Assembly: GCA_019694655.1 (NCBI GenBank)
Contig: JAIBBN010000002.1
Coordinates: 248,001 to 312,000 of the forward strand
Reading direction: 5' to 3'
Origin: Leptospirales bacterium
GTDB taxonomy: Bacteria; Spirochaetota; Leptospiria; Leptospirales; Leptonemataceae
DNA: 64,000 bases
Positions 55,017 to 64,000 of the stretch are shown piece after piece. Every line of letters begins with the position of its first letter. Positions within the stretch are counted from its first letter, which is position 1. The position numbers were made by a program, and so were the translations under genes. The notes below the pieces were generated by a model. That model did not search any database and was not told the origin of the DNA. It worked only from the letters and a program-made list of their open reading frames with translations.

Positions 55017-58000
55017 TCAGGCAATGGGAGCGACGGCGCCATCGCGCAAGGCGTGGATAGACTGCAGTGAATTGACTTCCATTTCAATTCCTCGCGTACT
55101 GCGCAGACCATGGACCAGCGCCCGGACTGCGGCCGTTGTGGTGATGCAAAGCAGTCGCCTGCGTATCGCCTGTTGACGAATAGCAAACGCGTCATCGCGC
55201 GTACGCCGGGAGTCCGGAATATTGATGATCAACTGAATTTCTCCACGTTTGATCAGATCCAGCGCATTGGGGCTCAGATTTTCGCGCATTTTATGCAGAG
55301 CCGTCATTTCCACGCCGTGCCCGCGTAGAAAGTCGGCGGTCCCCCGCGTTCCATATAGCTGATACCCCAGCTTTTGTAATTGAATTGCTTCCTCGACCAG
55401 CTGCGCTTTGACACGGTCGCTTACGCTGAAGAATATGCCGCCGCTCTGCGGTATGCGGTCGCCGGCGCCAGACTGCGCCTTGAGGTAAGCTGCGCCAAGA
55501 TCTCTGGCAATACCCATTACCTCGCCCGTAGATTTCATCTCTGGCCCGAGAATGATGTCCGCACCCGGGAAGCGCATGAACGGCAATACGGCTTCTTTGA
55601 CAGCAACAAAGCCGGTATCGGCGCCATCTTCTGGCAGCTTCAATTGTGCCAGCGACTCGCCCAACATGACTCGAGTGGCAAGGGCCGGCAACGGCAGCCC
55701 AATGGCCTTGCTAACGAATGGGGCGGTCCGACTGGCGCGAGGATTAACTTCGATTACGTAGAGCTGCTCCCTTTGCACCGCAAACTGAATATTTAACAAA
55801 CCTACAACATTGAGCTCCAGCGCAATAGAACGAGTTGCCGACCGAATCTCTTCGATAATAGCTGCGGGCAGCCCGACCGGCGGAAGCACGCAGGCCGAGT
55901 CGCCGGAATGCACGCCTGCTTCCTCAATATGCTGCATTATGCCGGCGACAAAAACATCGTGGCCGTCGCTCAGCGCGTCGACATCGATTTCGATGGCATC
56001 CTCCAGAAAACGGTCAATCAAGACCGGATGCTCCGGCGCAGCCTCTTGCGCCTCGCGAACGAAAGAAAGCAATTGTTCGCGCTCATAGACAATAGCCATC
56101 GCTCTGCCGCCCAGTACGTAGCTGGGTCTCACAAGGCAAGGATAACCTATGCGACGAACAACTTCCTCGGCCTCCTGGGTCGTGGAAGCCATGCCGTTTT
56201 CCGGCTGACGCAAGCGCAACTTTTCCAGCATTGCGCTGAAGCGATCGCGATCCTCAGCGCGATCGATTGCATCCGGCGACGTTCCGAGAATCGGAATACC
56301 AGCGGCTTCCAACCTTCTGGCCAGCTTGAGCGGCGTCTGTCCCCCAAAACTTAGAATAACACCGTGCGGCTGCTCTTTGCGGCAAATGTTCAGAACATCT
56401 TCGAAGGAAAGCGGCTCGAAGTAAAGTTTGTCCGATGTATCATAGTCGGTTGAAACTGTTTCGGGATTGGAGTTTACCATGATCGACTGCACGCCCATCT
56501 TTTGCAGCGCAAAGGACGCATGGCAGCAGCAGTAATCAAATTCAATGCCCTGGCCAATTCGGTTTGGGCCGCCGCCCAGAATCACAACCTTCTTTACCGA
56601 TCGCACTCGCGATTCATCTTCGTCTTCGTACGTGGAATAAAGGTAGGGGGTGATTGCCTCAAATTCTCCGGCGCAAGTATCAACAGACTTATATACGGGC
56701 GCCAACGCAAGGGCGCTTCGGGCGGAGGCAACGGCCGCTTCGCCCGAGGACAGCAGCTCCAGCGATCGCGAGCGACGCTCGTGTTCCGGATAGGCGGCAT
56801 TGCCAAGTACTCCGCGCAGCGCTGATCTATTCCTTAAAAAGCCAATCTGGCGATCGGAATAGCCGTTTCGCTTCAGCGCCTCCAACCATTCCCGATCCAG
56901 CGGGGCGCCGGCCGCTGCGTATTCCATTTCCAGACGCAACAGATCGAGAATTTGATTCAAAAACCATGGATCAATACCGCTCAGCTCATAAACTCGCGCG
57001 ACATCAAATCCGCTTTCCGGCTTTTCCAGGCCGAGTTCCAGGGCGCGACGCACGCTATAAATCCGCTCCGGAGTCGGCCGCGCCAGGCTTGCTTCCAGAT
57101 ACTCGATTTCTTCACGTTCTCCCTGTAGTTCAAAGTCTAACAAACGCAACATTTCGCTCAGGCTGCCATCGGCGCCAAAACCGTAGCGCCCCGTTTCCAG
57201 CGAACGAAATGCTTTTTGAAAGGATTCCTTGAAGGTCCGGCCGATACTCATCGCCTCGCCAACCGACTTCATCATCGAACCCAGAGTATCACTGGCCCCT
57301 GGAAACTTCTCAAAGGTAAAACGGGGCGCTTTCACCACCACATAGTCAATCGTTGGTTCAAAACTGGCTGGCGTCACGCGTGTGATGTCATTCTGAACTT
57401 CGTCCAGCGTGTAACCGACGGCCAGCAAAGCTGCGATTTTGGCGATGGGAAAGCCGGTGGCCTTGCTGGCGAGAGCGGAAGAACGCGAAACCCGAGGGTT
57501 CATTTCGATCACGACCATTTCACCGTTCTTCGGGTTTACGCCGAACTGAATATTCGAGCCGCCGGTATCGACGCCTATCTCTCGAATGATTTTGATCGCA
57601 GCATCGCGCATTTCCTGGTACTGGCGATCGGAAAGCGTTTGTTGCGGCGCCACCGTAATGGAATCGCCGGTGTGCACGCCCATTGGATCAATATTTTCGA
57701 TCGAACAAATGATAACTACATTGTCTGCCAGATCGCGCATGACCTCCAGTTCGAATTCCTTCCAGCCCAGTACGCTTTCCTCAAGCAGGATCTGGTTTGT
57801 CGGCGAGAGATTCAGACCATTCTGGACGATTGTATCAAAATCGTCGTCGGTGAATGCAATGCCGCCGCCGGCGCCGCCGAGCGTGAAGGAGGGTCGAATG
57901 ATCAAGGGTAAGCCGCGACGGCCCTTGAATTGCAGAGCCTCTTCCATACTGCTGCAGAGCGCCGACTGAGGCACGCGCATGCCAATGCGCAGCATTGCCT

Positions 58001-58400
58001 CCTTAAATTCCTCTCTACTTTCCGCCTTCCGTATTGCCGCCACATTGGCGCCGATTAGCTTCACCCCGGACTTTTCCAGGTAGCCCATCTTTTCGAGATC
58101 CATTACCAGGTTGAGCGCAGTTTGTCCGCCAACGGTTGGCAAGATTGCATCTGGCTTTTCCTTTTCGATCACGCGAATTAAGGTTTCGGGCGTGAGCGGC
58201 TCGATGTACGTGGCGTCCGCCATCTCCGGATCGGTCATGATAGTCGCCGGATTGGAATTAAACAAAATGGTACGAAAGCCTTCGCGGCGCAGGGCCTTGC
58301 AGGCCTGAGTTCCGCTATAGTCGAACTCGCAGGCCTGGCCGATTACTATCGGTCCGCTTCCAGGGATCAGTATGCTTTTGATATCGGTACGACGGGGCAT
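55017..58400 (-). CDS. carB: Carbamoyl-phosphate synthase large subunit
   Basis: Makes carbamoyl phosphate from glutamine-derived ammonia, bicarbonate and 2 ATP for pyrimidines and arginine. About 1127 residues from ATG 58400 ([11 protein letters not shown], the canonical start): first ATP-grasp half with [24 protein letters not shown], second half with [17 protein letters not shown], and a C-terminal MGS-like allosteric domain. It is about 50 residues longer than E. coli CarB; part of that is an Ala/Ser/Glu-rich insertion around residue 540-570, before [14 protein letters not shown]. carA is not in the window. No upstream gene on the same strand within 80 bases but the M23 gene. Confidence 0.96.
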   Translation of the reverse strand: MPRRTDIKSILIPGSGPIVIGQACEFDYSGTQACKALRREGFRTILFNSNPATIMTDPEMADATYIEPLTPETLIRVIEKEKPDAILPTVGGQTALNLVMDLEKMGYLEKSGVKLIGANVAAIRKAESREEFKEAMLRIGMRVPQSALCSSMEEALQFKGRRGLPLIIRPSFTLGGAGGGIAFTDDDFDTIVQNGLNLSPTNQILLEESVLGWKEFELEVMRDLADNVVIICSIENIDPMGVHTGDSITVAPQQTLSDRQYQEMRDAAIKIIREIGVDTGGSNIQFGVNPKNGEMVVIEMNPRVSRSSALASKATGFPIAKIAALLAVGYTLDEVQNDITRVTPASFEPTIDYVVVKAPRFTFEKFPGASDTLGSMMKSVGEAMSIGRTFKESFQKAFRSLETGRYGFGADGSLSEMLRLLDFELQGEREEIEYLEASLARPTPERIYSVRRALELGLEKPESGFDVARVYELSGIDPWFLNQILDLLRLEMEYAAAGAPLDREWLEALKRNGYSDRQIGFLRNRSALRGVLGNAAYPEHERRSRSLELLSSGEAAVASARSALALAPVYKSVDTCAGEFEAITPYLYSTYEDEDESRVRSVKKVVILGGGPNRIGQGIEFDYCCCHASFALQKMGVQSIMVNSNPETVSTDYDTSDKLYFEPLSFEDVLNICRKEQPHGVILSFGGQTPLKLARRLEAAGIPILGTSPDAIDRAEDRDRFSAMLEKLRLRQPENGMASTTQEAEEVVRRIGYPCLVRPSYVLGGRAMAIVYEREQLLSFVREAQEAAPEHPVLIDRFLEDAIEIDVDALSDGHDVFVAGIMQHIEEAGVHSGDSACVLPPVGLPAAIIEEIRSATRSIALELNVVGLLNIQFAVQREQLYVIEVNPRASRTAPFVSKAIGLPLPALATRVMLGESLAQLKLPEDGADTGFVAVKEAVLPFMRFPGADIILGPEMKSTGEVMGIARDLGAAYLKAQSGAGDRIPQSGGIFFSVSDRVKAQLVEEAIQLQKLGYQLYGTRGTADFLRGHGVEMTALHKMRENLSPNALDLIKRGEIQLIINIPDSRRTRDDAFAIRQQAIRRRLLCITTTAAVRALVHGLRSTRGIEMEVNSLQSIHALRDGAVAPIA

Positions 58401-58486
58401 GGCCAATTTCGCTGAGCAAAGAAATCGGGCCACGTTGACGGTCGCGTCGAAGCCGTCCACACAAATGTCCAGGCGACAACCCGGGT

Positions 58487-59530
58487 CTAGAGGCGTTCTG
58501 CTCGGTGAAACGCGCGACAGCGCTCTGTAGAAAAATCGAGCGAGCAGAGAAATGGTTTGGGGTCGACGCGATCCGACTCGCCAATCCAGATTTCATAGTG
58601 GAGGTGCGGACCTGTAGCGCGACCCGTGCGACCAAGGGCGCCGATCTGCTGACCGCGACTGACCGCTTCGCCTACCTGTACGTAGCTACGCGAAAGGTGC
58701 GCGTACATCGCAAAAAAGCCGGAACCGTGTCGCACGACTATCGCTCGGCCGTAGCCGGGATCGAGAAATACACGATAGACGACGCCGCGCCCCGTTGCGG
58801 CGACCGGGGTTCCTTCGACGCCGGCCATATCGTAGCCGGGATGAAATTCTAGATTGCCGCGCGTAACCGGGTCCTCGCGGAGACCGAAGGGCGATGTATC
58901 ATTGAAGATCTCAAGGTCCCTGAAAGGACGTCCCAGCGGCATCTCAGAGTAGAGACCGATGCCTCCATCTATCGCGTCGCGTACAGAATCCCTTAGCGCT
59001 TGCCGCAATTGAATGCTCCAGCGCAGCTGCTTCAATGCCGCTACTGGCGGCAGATATCCGGCGCGCGGACTGAGATGATCGTCCTGGTTACGATCTCGAT
59101 CCAGTTCGGCTCGCGCCAGCTGATCCGCCTTGCTGTCCTCGGATATTTCATTGATCTCTGAATCCGGAAATCCAATACTCAACGCAGCCTGTTCGAGGTT
59201 AGCGCTCAGCTCCAGATGGAGCTTGCGGTTTTCGACCGCGGTTTCTTTTAGATGCAGGGCTTGACTGAAATTGGCGCCATAGAGCTCCCGCAACCTGAGA
59301 ATCTCGCGCGATTGAGCGGTACGCAGATAAATGCCGTAGAAGGCCAGAGTCACCGCCAGAATGGCAGTGCCGGCAAGAAACAGGATCATGAACCAGTTCA
59401 GCTGCAGACTGAAGATGCGCTCCTGCCCGTGCGGAATGATCATGACCGTAAGGCGTTCCTCGCCCTTGCGACGCAGCGCACGCCGCAGGTCTTGCATCCA
59501 CTCCTGCAGGCTTTCGACCATGGATCTCAT
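58487..59530 (-). CDS. M23-family metallopeptidase, membrane-anchored
   Basis: About 347 residues from ATG 59530 (GTG at 59578 gives 363). One N-terminal membrane helix ([24 protein letters not shown], about 45-65), a helical periplasmic stretch and a C-terminal LytM/M23 domain with FHPGYDMAG (HxxxD zinc ligands), [29 protein letters not shown] and HLHYEIW. Such proteins cut peptidoglycan cross-bridges or activate amidases. The metal ligands are all there. Divergent from lysS. Confidence 0.85.
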   Translation of the reverse strand: MRSMVESLQEWMQDLRRALRRKGEERLTVMIIPHGQERIFSLQLNWFMILFLAGTAILAVTLAFYGIYLRTAQSREILRLRELYGANFSQALHLKETAVENRKLHLELSANLEQAALSIGFPDSEINEISEDSKADQLARAELDRDRNQDDHLSPRAGYLPPVAALKQLRWSIQLRQALRDSVRDAIDGGIGLYSEMPLGRPFRDLEIFNDTSPFGLREDPVTRGNLEFHPGYDMAGVEGTPVAATGRGVVYRVFLDPGYGRAIVVRHGSGFFAMYAHLSRSYVQVGEAVSRGQQIGALGRTGRATGPHLHYEIWIGESDRVDPKPFLCSLDFSTERCRAFHRAERL

Positions 59531-59651
59531 CTTGCGTGTTGCAGACAGTACGCGCCCTGCGTAGAGGCCGTCAATCACCCTTGCCGGCCTGATCGGGGGG
59601 CGAAAGGCCTTTTTTCATTTACCGCGCGGACCGGCGGCGGCAATCGACCTG

Positions 59652-61178
59652 ATGGCCGAATCCACCGAGCGCGAACCAGTCGCTGATTCCTCTGATCTTT
59701 TCGAGCATCGACTGCACAAACTGCAAAACCTGCAGGCTGCGGGAAATGACCCCTACGCCGCCTACTTCCGCCCCGCGCAGACCGCAGCCGAACTCCTGGC
59801 CCTGGCTGAGAGTGAACACGGCGAGGCCAAACATTTCAGCGTAGCCGGACGCATTCGTTCGCGTCGCTTGATGGGCAAGGCCGGCTTTATGGATCTGGAA
59901 GACGCCAGCGGCAGAATCCAGCTGTACGGGGCGCAGAAGGAGCTGACCGATCGCTACTCGGATTTTTGCGAGCTGGATCTTGGCGATCAGATTGGCGCCG
60001 GCGGCTACCTGTTTCGCACGCGAACGGGACAGACGACCCTGCACTTGACTGAATTTGTTCTGCTGGCCAAGTGCCTGCGACCGCTTCCGGTCGTAAAAGA
60101 AGCGGAAGGACGCGTATTCGACGCCTTTGCGGACAAGGAACAGCGCTACCGGATGCGCTATGTAGACTTGATCGTCAATCCGGAGGTGCGCGAGGCCTTT
60201 GAAAAGCGGTCGCGTATCGTTGCGGAGGTCCGGAATTTTCTGATCGAACGCGGCTTTCTGGAAGTGGAGACGCCGATGATGCATCCCATTCCGGGCGGAG
60301 CAACGGCGCGCCCCTTTGTAACCCATCACAATGCTCTGGATATGGAGCTTTACTTGCGCATCGCTCCGGAACTCTATTTGAAGCGACTGATCGTCGGCGG
60401 CTTTCCGCGCGTATTCGAAATCAATCGTAATTTTCGCAACGAGGGCATCAGCTACAAGCACAACCCGGAATTCACGATGCTGGAGCTCTATGAAGCCTAC
60501 GGCAACATGGATACCATGCTTGAGTTGTGCGAATCTTTGATCTCGACAGTGGCGCAGAAAACGATTGGCGCTCTGCAAGTTGAATACGGCGAGCAGCGAT
60601 TGGACTTCAGCCCCCCCTGGAAGCGAGTGGGCTATCTGCAGGCGATTGCCGAACACTCCGGGGTTGCGTTGCATCTCGATATGGCGCCCGCCGAGGCCCT
60701 TGAAATGGCGCAAAAGGCTGGCATACGCCCGGAGCAGTTGGCCGGCTGTGACACGGTCTGGAAGGTAGCGGAAGTCCTATTTGATGAACGAACAGAAAAA
60801 GAACTGATTCAGCCGACCTTTATCATCGACTATCCCACGGCGATCTCGCCGCTGGCCAAAGCCTGGCCCGAACGACCGCAATTTGTGCAGAGATTCGAAC
60901 CTTATATTGCCGGCCGCGAAATCGGCAATGCCTTCAGTGAGCTCAATGATCCCATCGAGCAACGCCGTCGCTTCAGCGAGCAGGTGGCAGAACGCGAAAA
61001 GGGCGGAGAGGGCGGGTACATGGACCTCGACTACGTTCGCGCCCTGGAGTACGGCATGCCGCCAACGGGGGGAATGGGCATCGGGATCGATCGGTTGGCA
61101 ATGCTGCTGACCAATGCCGCCTCAATCCGCGATACAATCTTATTTCCTCTGATGCGACCGGAACGATTCGAAGAGTAA
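59652..61178 (+). CDS. lysS: Lysine-tRNA ligase, class II
   Basis: 508 residues: N-terminal anticodon-binding OB domain (SVAGRIRSRRLMGKAGFMDLEDASGRIQLY), catalytic motifs 1-3 of class II synthetases: motif 1 around VEVETPMMHPIPGGATARPF, motif 2 FRNEGISYKHNPEFTMLE, motif 3 GMGIGIDRLAMLLT. Standard length. Followed by a hairpin and the convergent nrdJ. Confidence 0.97.
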   Translation: MAESTEREPVADSSDLFEHRLHKLQNLQAAGNDPYAAYFRPAQTAAELLALAESEHGEAKHFSVAGRIRSRRLMGKAGFMDLEDASGRIQLYGAQKELTDRYSDFCELDLGDQIGAGGYLFRTRTGQTTLHLTEFVLLAKCLRPLPVVKEAEGRVFDAFADKEQRYRMRYVDLIVNPEVREAFEKRSRIVAEVRNFLIERGFLEVETPMMHPIPGGATARPFVTHHNALDMELYLRIAPELYLKRLIVGGFPRVFEINRNFRNEGISYKHNPEFTMLELYEAYGNMDTMLELCESLISTVAQKTIGALQVEYGEQRLDFSPPWKRVGYLQAIAEHSGVALHLDMAPAEALEMAQKAGIRPEQLAGCDTVWKVAEVLFDERTEKELIQPTFIIDYPTAISPLAKAWPERPQFVQRFEPYIAGREIGNAFSELNDPIEQRRRFSEQVAEREKGGEGGYMDLDYVRALEYGMPPTGGMGIGIDRLAMLLTNAASIRDTILFPLMRPERFEE

Positions 61179-61207
61179 GAGCCGTCGATTTTCAAGAGCG
61201 GTGCAAC

Positions 61208-61241
61208 GGCGAGGAATCGTCCATGACAACGATTCCCCGCC
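61208..61241. terminator. Bidirectional hairpin between lysS and nrdJ
   Basis: GGCG-A-GGAATCGT (61208-61220) pairs with ACGATTCC-C-CGCC (61229-61241): 12 pairs with one A-C mismatch and an 8-base loop. It fills the 68-base gap between the two convergent genes. No clear T-run on either side, as with the clpB hairpin. Confidence 0.6.
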
Positions 61242-61246
61242 TGTTA

Positions 61247-64000
61247 TCAACTGCAGCCAGTAGTTGCGCCGCAGGAATTGCACTTCAAGCAGCTCCCATT
61301 GCGAACCAGCGTCAGCTGGCCGCATTCCGGACAGGGATCGCCTTCATAGCCTTTCATCCGTGCAATTGCTACGCTCTCCGAACGATGTAGCGTTGCCTGC
61401 GCAGCGCCAGCGCTGCTCCGAGCGGGCGCCAGCGGCTCAAAATTCAGCTCTGGCATCCAGGACAACTTGCTTCCAGCGTCCAGGTCGGGCTCTGAACGCG
61501 ACACAGAGGATGAATCCGCTGACCCGGCCTGGGAAGCGAAACCGGCCTCCTCTTCCGTTTCGTCCACAGTGCTTACAATGTGACGCCCGCCCTGACGAAC
61601 CTGCAAGGATGGAGAACGGATTGAATCCCCGCGCAGGTCTTCTGGCTGCACCTGGGCCAGATCGTGTCGGCTCAGATAAGTTACGGCAAGTTCGCGGAAC
61701 ACATAGTCAATGATCGAGGTTGACATTTTGATGTGTGGATTGCCCGTCACCATGCCATTGGGTTCAAAGCGCGTGAAAACGAATGCTTCCACAAACTCTT
61801 CCAGGGGCACGCCGTACTGCAAGCCAATGGAAACGGCTATGGCAAAGGAATTCATTAAGGCCTTGAAAGCCGCGCCTTCCTTGTGCATGTCGAGAAAGAG
61901 CTCGCCCAGACGTCCGTCTTCATACTCGCCCGTGCGAACATAGATTTTGTGCCCGCCAACAACAGCCTTCTGGGTGTAACCCGCACGCCGATCGGGAAGG
62001 CGGCGGCGTTTTGCAATGTAGCGATAGACAATCTTCTCTACCGCCTTTTCGATTTGTTCCGTCCGTGAAACCGCCGGCGCCGCTTCTTCGGCCTCGGCTG
62101 CCTCTTCATCGTCGGTTTGAATATTCAAGGGCTGCGAGAGCTTTGAACCGTCGCGGTACAAAGCGACAGCTTTGATCATAAGTTGCCAGGAAAGCCAGTA
62201 GGCGTTCTTCACATCCTCGACCGACGCCTCCATCGGCAAGTTGATCGTTTTAGATATGGCGCCCGAGAGAAAGGGCTGTGCGGCCGCCATCATTCGCACA
62301 TGCGCCTCCCATTTCAGAAAGCGTTTGCCATAGCGACCACAGCGGTTGGCGCAATCGAAGACCGGATAGTGTTCTTCGCGCAGGTAGGGAGCTCCCTCAA
62401 TAGTCATGGTTCCGCAAACAAAGTCATTGGCTTTGCGAATTTCTTCTCGGCTGAATCCCAGGCGCTCCAGCAGGTTGAAGTCAGCCTGGTCCGCTTCGGC
62501 GCCAAAACCAAGCTTCCCCTTGACGAAATCTTCGCCGAGCACGAAGCGATTGAAGACAAAGCTGATATCAAAGGCCGTTCCCAGCGCCGCCTCAATGGCA
62601 TCCAGCGATGCATCGGTAAAACCCTTTGCACGCAATGTTTCGTGATTGATGCCAGGTGCGTTACGCAGCGTACCGTGACCGACGCAATACTTTACAATCT
62701 CCTCCGCTTGCATCGCGTCGTAGCCAAGACGAAGGAGCGCCGGCGGAATCGAGCCATTGATGATCTTGAAATAGCCGCCGCCCGCCAGCTTCTTGTATTT
62801 TACCAGGGCAAAATCCGGCTCAATGCCGGTGGTATCGCAGTCCATTACCAGGCCAATGGTGCCAGTAGGCGCCAGCACTGTTACCTGAGCATTGCGATAG
62901 CCGTGTTGCTCGCCCATGTGCAAGGCGCGGTCCGATTCCTCTCGCGCCGCTTTCAGCAAATACTCCGGGCAGTACTGAGGATTGATTGCCACCGGCGCAA
63001 CGCTCAACCCTTCGTAGTCCGCCGTTGGCGCGCCATAAGCAGCGCGGCGGTGGTTGCGTATTACACGCAGCATACTCTCGCGATTGCGGGTGAAGCCGGG
63101 AAAAGAACCCAGCTTTCGGGCCATCTCGGCGCTGGTGGCAAAGGCGTTCATATGCATGATCGCCGTAAGGGCGCCGGACCAGGCGCGCGCCTCTTCCGAA
63201 TCATAGGCGATGCCAAGTACCATCAGCAGGGATCCAAGGTTAGCATAACCCAGACCCAGCGTGCGAAAAACATAAGAAAGCTCCGCAATGCGCGCCGAGG
63301 GATACTGCGCCATTGTCACCGATACTTCCAGTGTAATAGTCAGAATGCGCGTTGTATGACGGTAGCCCAGATCATCGAATTGACTGCTTTCCTGATTCAG
63401 GAATTTCAACAGGTTCATAGAGGCCAGGTTACAGGCCGTATCATCCAGAAACATGTACTCCGAACAAGGATTGGAAGCATTGATGCGTCCATCTGCGGGG
63501 CAGGTATGCCACTCATTGATGGTTGAATCATACTGTACGCCGGGATCTGCCGATTGCCATGCGGCGTAGGAAATATCTTCCCATAGTTCGCGAGCCTTGA
63601 GGGTCCGGTGCGGACGCGGCAGCCGGTTTTCTGCGAGACTGCGCTCCCGCTCAGTCCGCCAGTAAAGCGACCAATCGGCATCGCTTTCCACGGCGCGCAT
63701 GAAGTCGTTTGTAATGCGTACGGAGTTATTCGAATTCTGTCCGGATACTGTGGAATAGGCGCGCGACTGCCAGTCCGTAGTAAGCTCTTCAAAAAGAATG
63801 GAAGTATATCCCTGACGCGCCAGATCGATGACGCGACGAATGTAGTTGTCCGGAATCTCGACCCGGCGCGCTTCCTTGATTGCTTTCTTAAGTTCGCTAT
63901 TGTGCGCCGGATCAAATCTCTTTTCCGGATCTTCGCCCTGCTGGGCAGCGTGCATGACGGCATTCAAACAGCGATTGGCCAGGCGCGAACCGGCAACCAT
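61247..64000 (-). CDS. nrdJ: Adenosylcobalamin-dependent ribonucleotide reductase, 3' part
   Basis: Reduces ribonucleoside diphosphates using an adenosylcobalamin radical (class II). The visible 917 residues lack the N-terminus, which lies beyond the right edge; an ATG coincides with the edge, but full NrdJ proteins are usually about 1,200 aa, so the start is upstream. Seen: [18 protein letters not shown] in the barrel, [34 protein letters not shown], and a C-terminal Cys-rich tail CPECG...[11 protein letters not shown]. The C-terminal cysteines are the usual redox shuttle. No class I or III reductase is in the window. Confidence 0.96.
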   Translation of the reverse strand: MVAGSRLANRCLNAVMHAAQQGEDPEKRFDPAHNSELKKAIKEARRVEIPDNYIRRVIDLARQGYTSILFEELTTDWQSRAYSTVSGQNSNNSVRITNDFMRAVESDADWSLYWRTERERSLAENRLPRPHRTLKARELWEDISYAAWQSADPGVQYDSTINEWHTCPADGRINASNPCSEYMFLDDTACNLASMNLLKFLNQESSQFDDLGYRHTTRILTITLEVSVTMAQYPSARIAELSYVFRTLGLGYANLGSLLMVLGIAYDSEEARAWSGALTAIMHMNAFATSAEMARKLGSFPGFTRNRESMLRVIRNHRRAAYGAPTADYEGLSVAPVAINPQYCPEYLLKAAREESDRALHMGEQHGYRNAQVTVLAPTGTIGLVMDCDTTGIEPDFALVKYKKLAGGGYFKIINGSIPPALLRLGYDAMQAEEIVKYCVGHGTLRNAPGINHETLRAKGFTDASLDAIEAALGTAFDISFVFNRFVLGEDFVKGKLGFGAEADQADFNLLERLGFSREEIRKANDFVCGTMTIEGAPYLREEHYPVFDCANRCGRYGKRFLKWEAHVRMMAAAQPFLSGAISKTINLPMEASVEDVKNAYWLSWQLMIKAVALYRDGSKLSQPLNIQTDDEEAAEAEEAAPAVSRTEQIEKAVEKIVYRYIAKRRRLPDRRAGYTQKAVVGGHKIYVRTGEYEDGRLGELFLDMHKEGAAFKALMNSFAIAVSIGLQYGVPLEEFVEAFVFTRFEPNGMVTGNPHIKMSTSIIDYVFRELAVTYLSRHDLAQVQPEDLRGDSIRSPSLQVRQGGRHIVSTVDETEEEAGFASQAGSADSSSVSRSEPDLDAGSKLSWMPELNFEPLAPARSSAGAAQATLHRSESVAIARMKGYEGDPCPECGQLTLVRNGSCLKCNSCGATTGCS

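Noticed and set aside
62183-63526. A plus-strand open frame of 447 codons opposite nrdJ
   Set aside because: Same reasoning: the minus strand encodes a highly conserved reductase, and the plus frame product shows no family features.
1-64000. CRISPR arrays, insertion sequences, integrases, phage or toxin-antitoxin genes
   Set aside because: No regularly spaced repeats, transposase or integrase motifs, or paired small toxin-antitoxin genes are visible; the window looks like core chromosome.

Overview
The window is a densely coded bacterial chromosome segment, moderately GC-rich by eye. It has short intergenic gaps (none over 300 bases) and many 1-4 base start/stop overlaps. I see no rRNA, tRNA, CRISPR array, insertion sequence or phage gene. 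The content suggests a spirochaete of the Leptospira/Leptonema/Turneriella side: hrcA-grpE-dnaK-dnaJ in that order, a stand-alone fliM, a B12-dependent ribonucleotide reductase, many secreted TPR proteins, lipoproteins with relaxed lipoboxes and a DUF3332-type lipoprotein. The lineage is inferred from gene content, not from a marker tree.

Layout. 1-9.5 kb: clpB, a small Cys-rich lipoprotein and a GT39-type glycosyltransferase; then cmoB and trhO (wobble-uridine modification); then a leftward group of ugd, an M14 murein-peptide amidase and dapD. 9.5-14 kb: a leftward set of two TPR proteins and a membrane protein. 14-20.5 kb: rightward lolC/E-type permease, lolD-type ATPase, a single-chain McsA-McsB-like protein-arginine kinase, clpC and a small membrane protein. 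20.5-29.7 kb: TPR proteins, mtaB, a methyltransferase, an FN3-repeat secreted protein, a metalloenzyme and a GAF-like sensor. 29.7-34.8 kb: hrcA-grpE-dnaK-dnaJ behind a CIRCE-like operator. 34.8-42.2 kb: a Gfo/Idh oxidoreductase, miaB, a 3D-domain lipoprotein, a GpsA-PlsB fusion and sthA. 42.3-47.4 kb: fliM and several proteins of unknown function. 47.4-55 kb: a large cNMP-binding-domain protein, yggS, sppA, a Yip1-like protein, surE, a TPR protein and a DUF3332 lipoprotein. 55-64 kb: carB, an M23 peptidase, lysS and the 3'-terminal part of nrdJ, which runs off the right edge.

How the genes fit together. Protein quality control dominates: ClpB, ClpC with its predicted arginine-phosphorylation tagger, HrcA-GrpE-DnaK-DnaJ, SppA and the Lol-type lipoprotein exporter. 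A second theme is tRNA modification (CmoB, TrhO, MtaB, MiaB). A third is the envelope: Lol, DapD, M14 and M23 peptidases, Ugd, GT39 and several lipoproteins. The observations I rate highest are the McsA-McsB fusion with a truncated but residue-complete kinase domain directly upstream of clpC, the GpsA-PlsB fusion, and the CmoB/TrhO pair.
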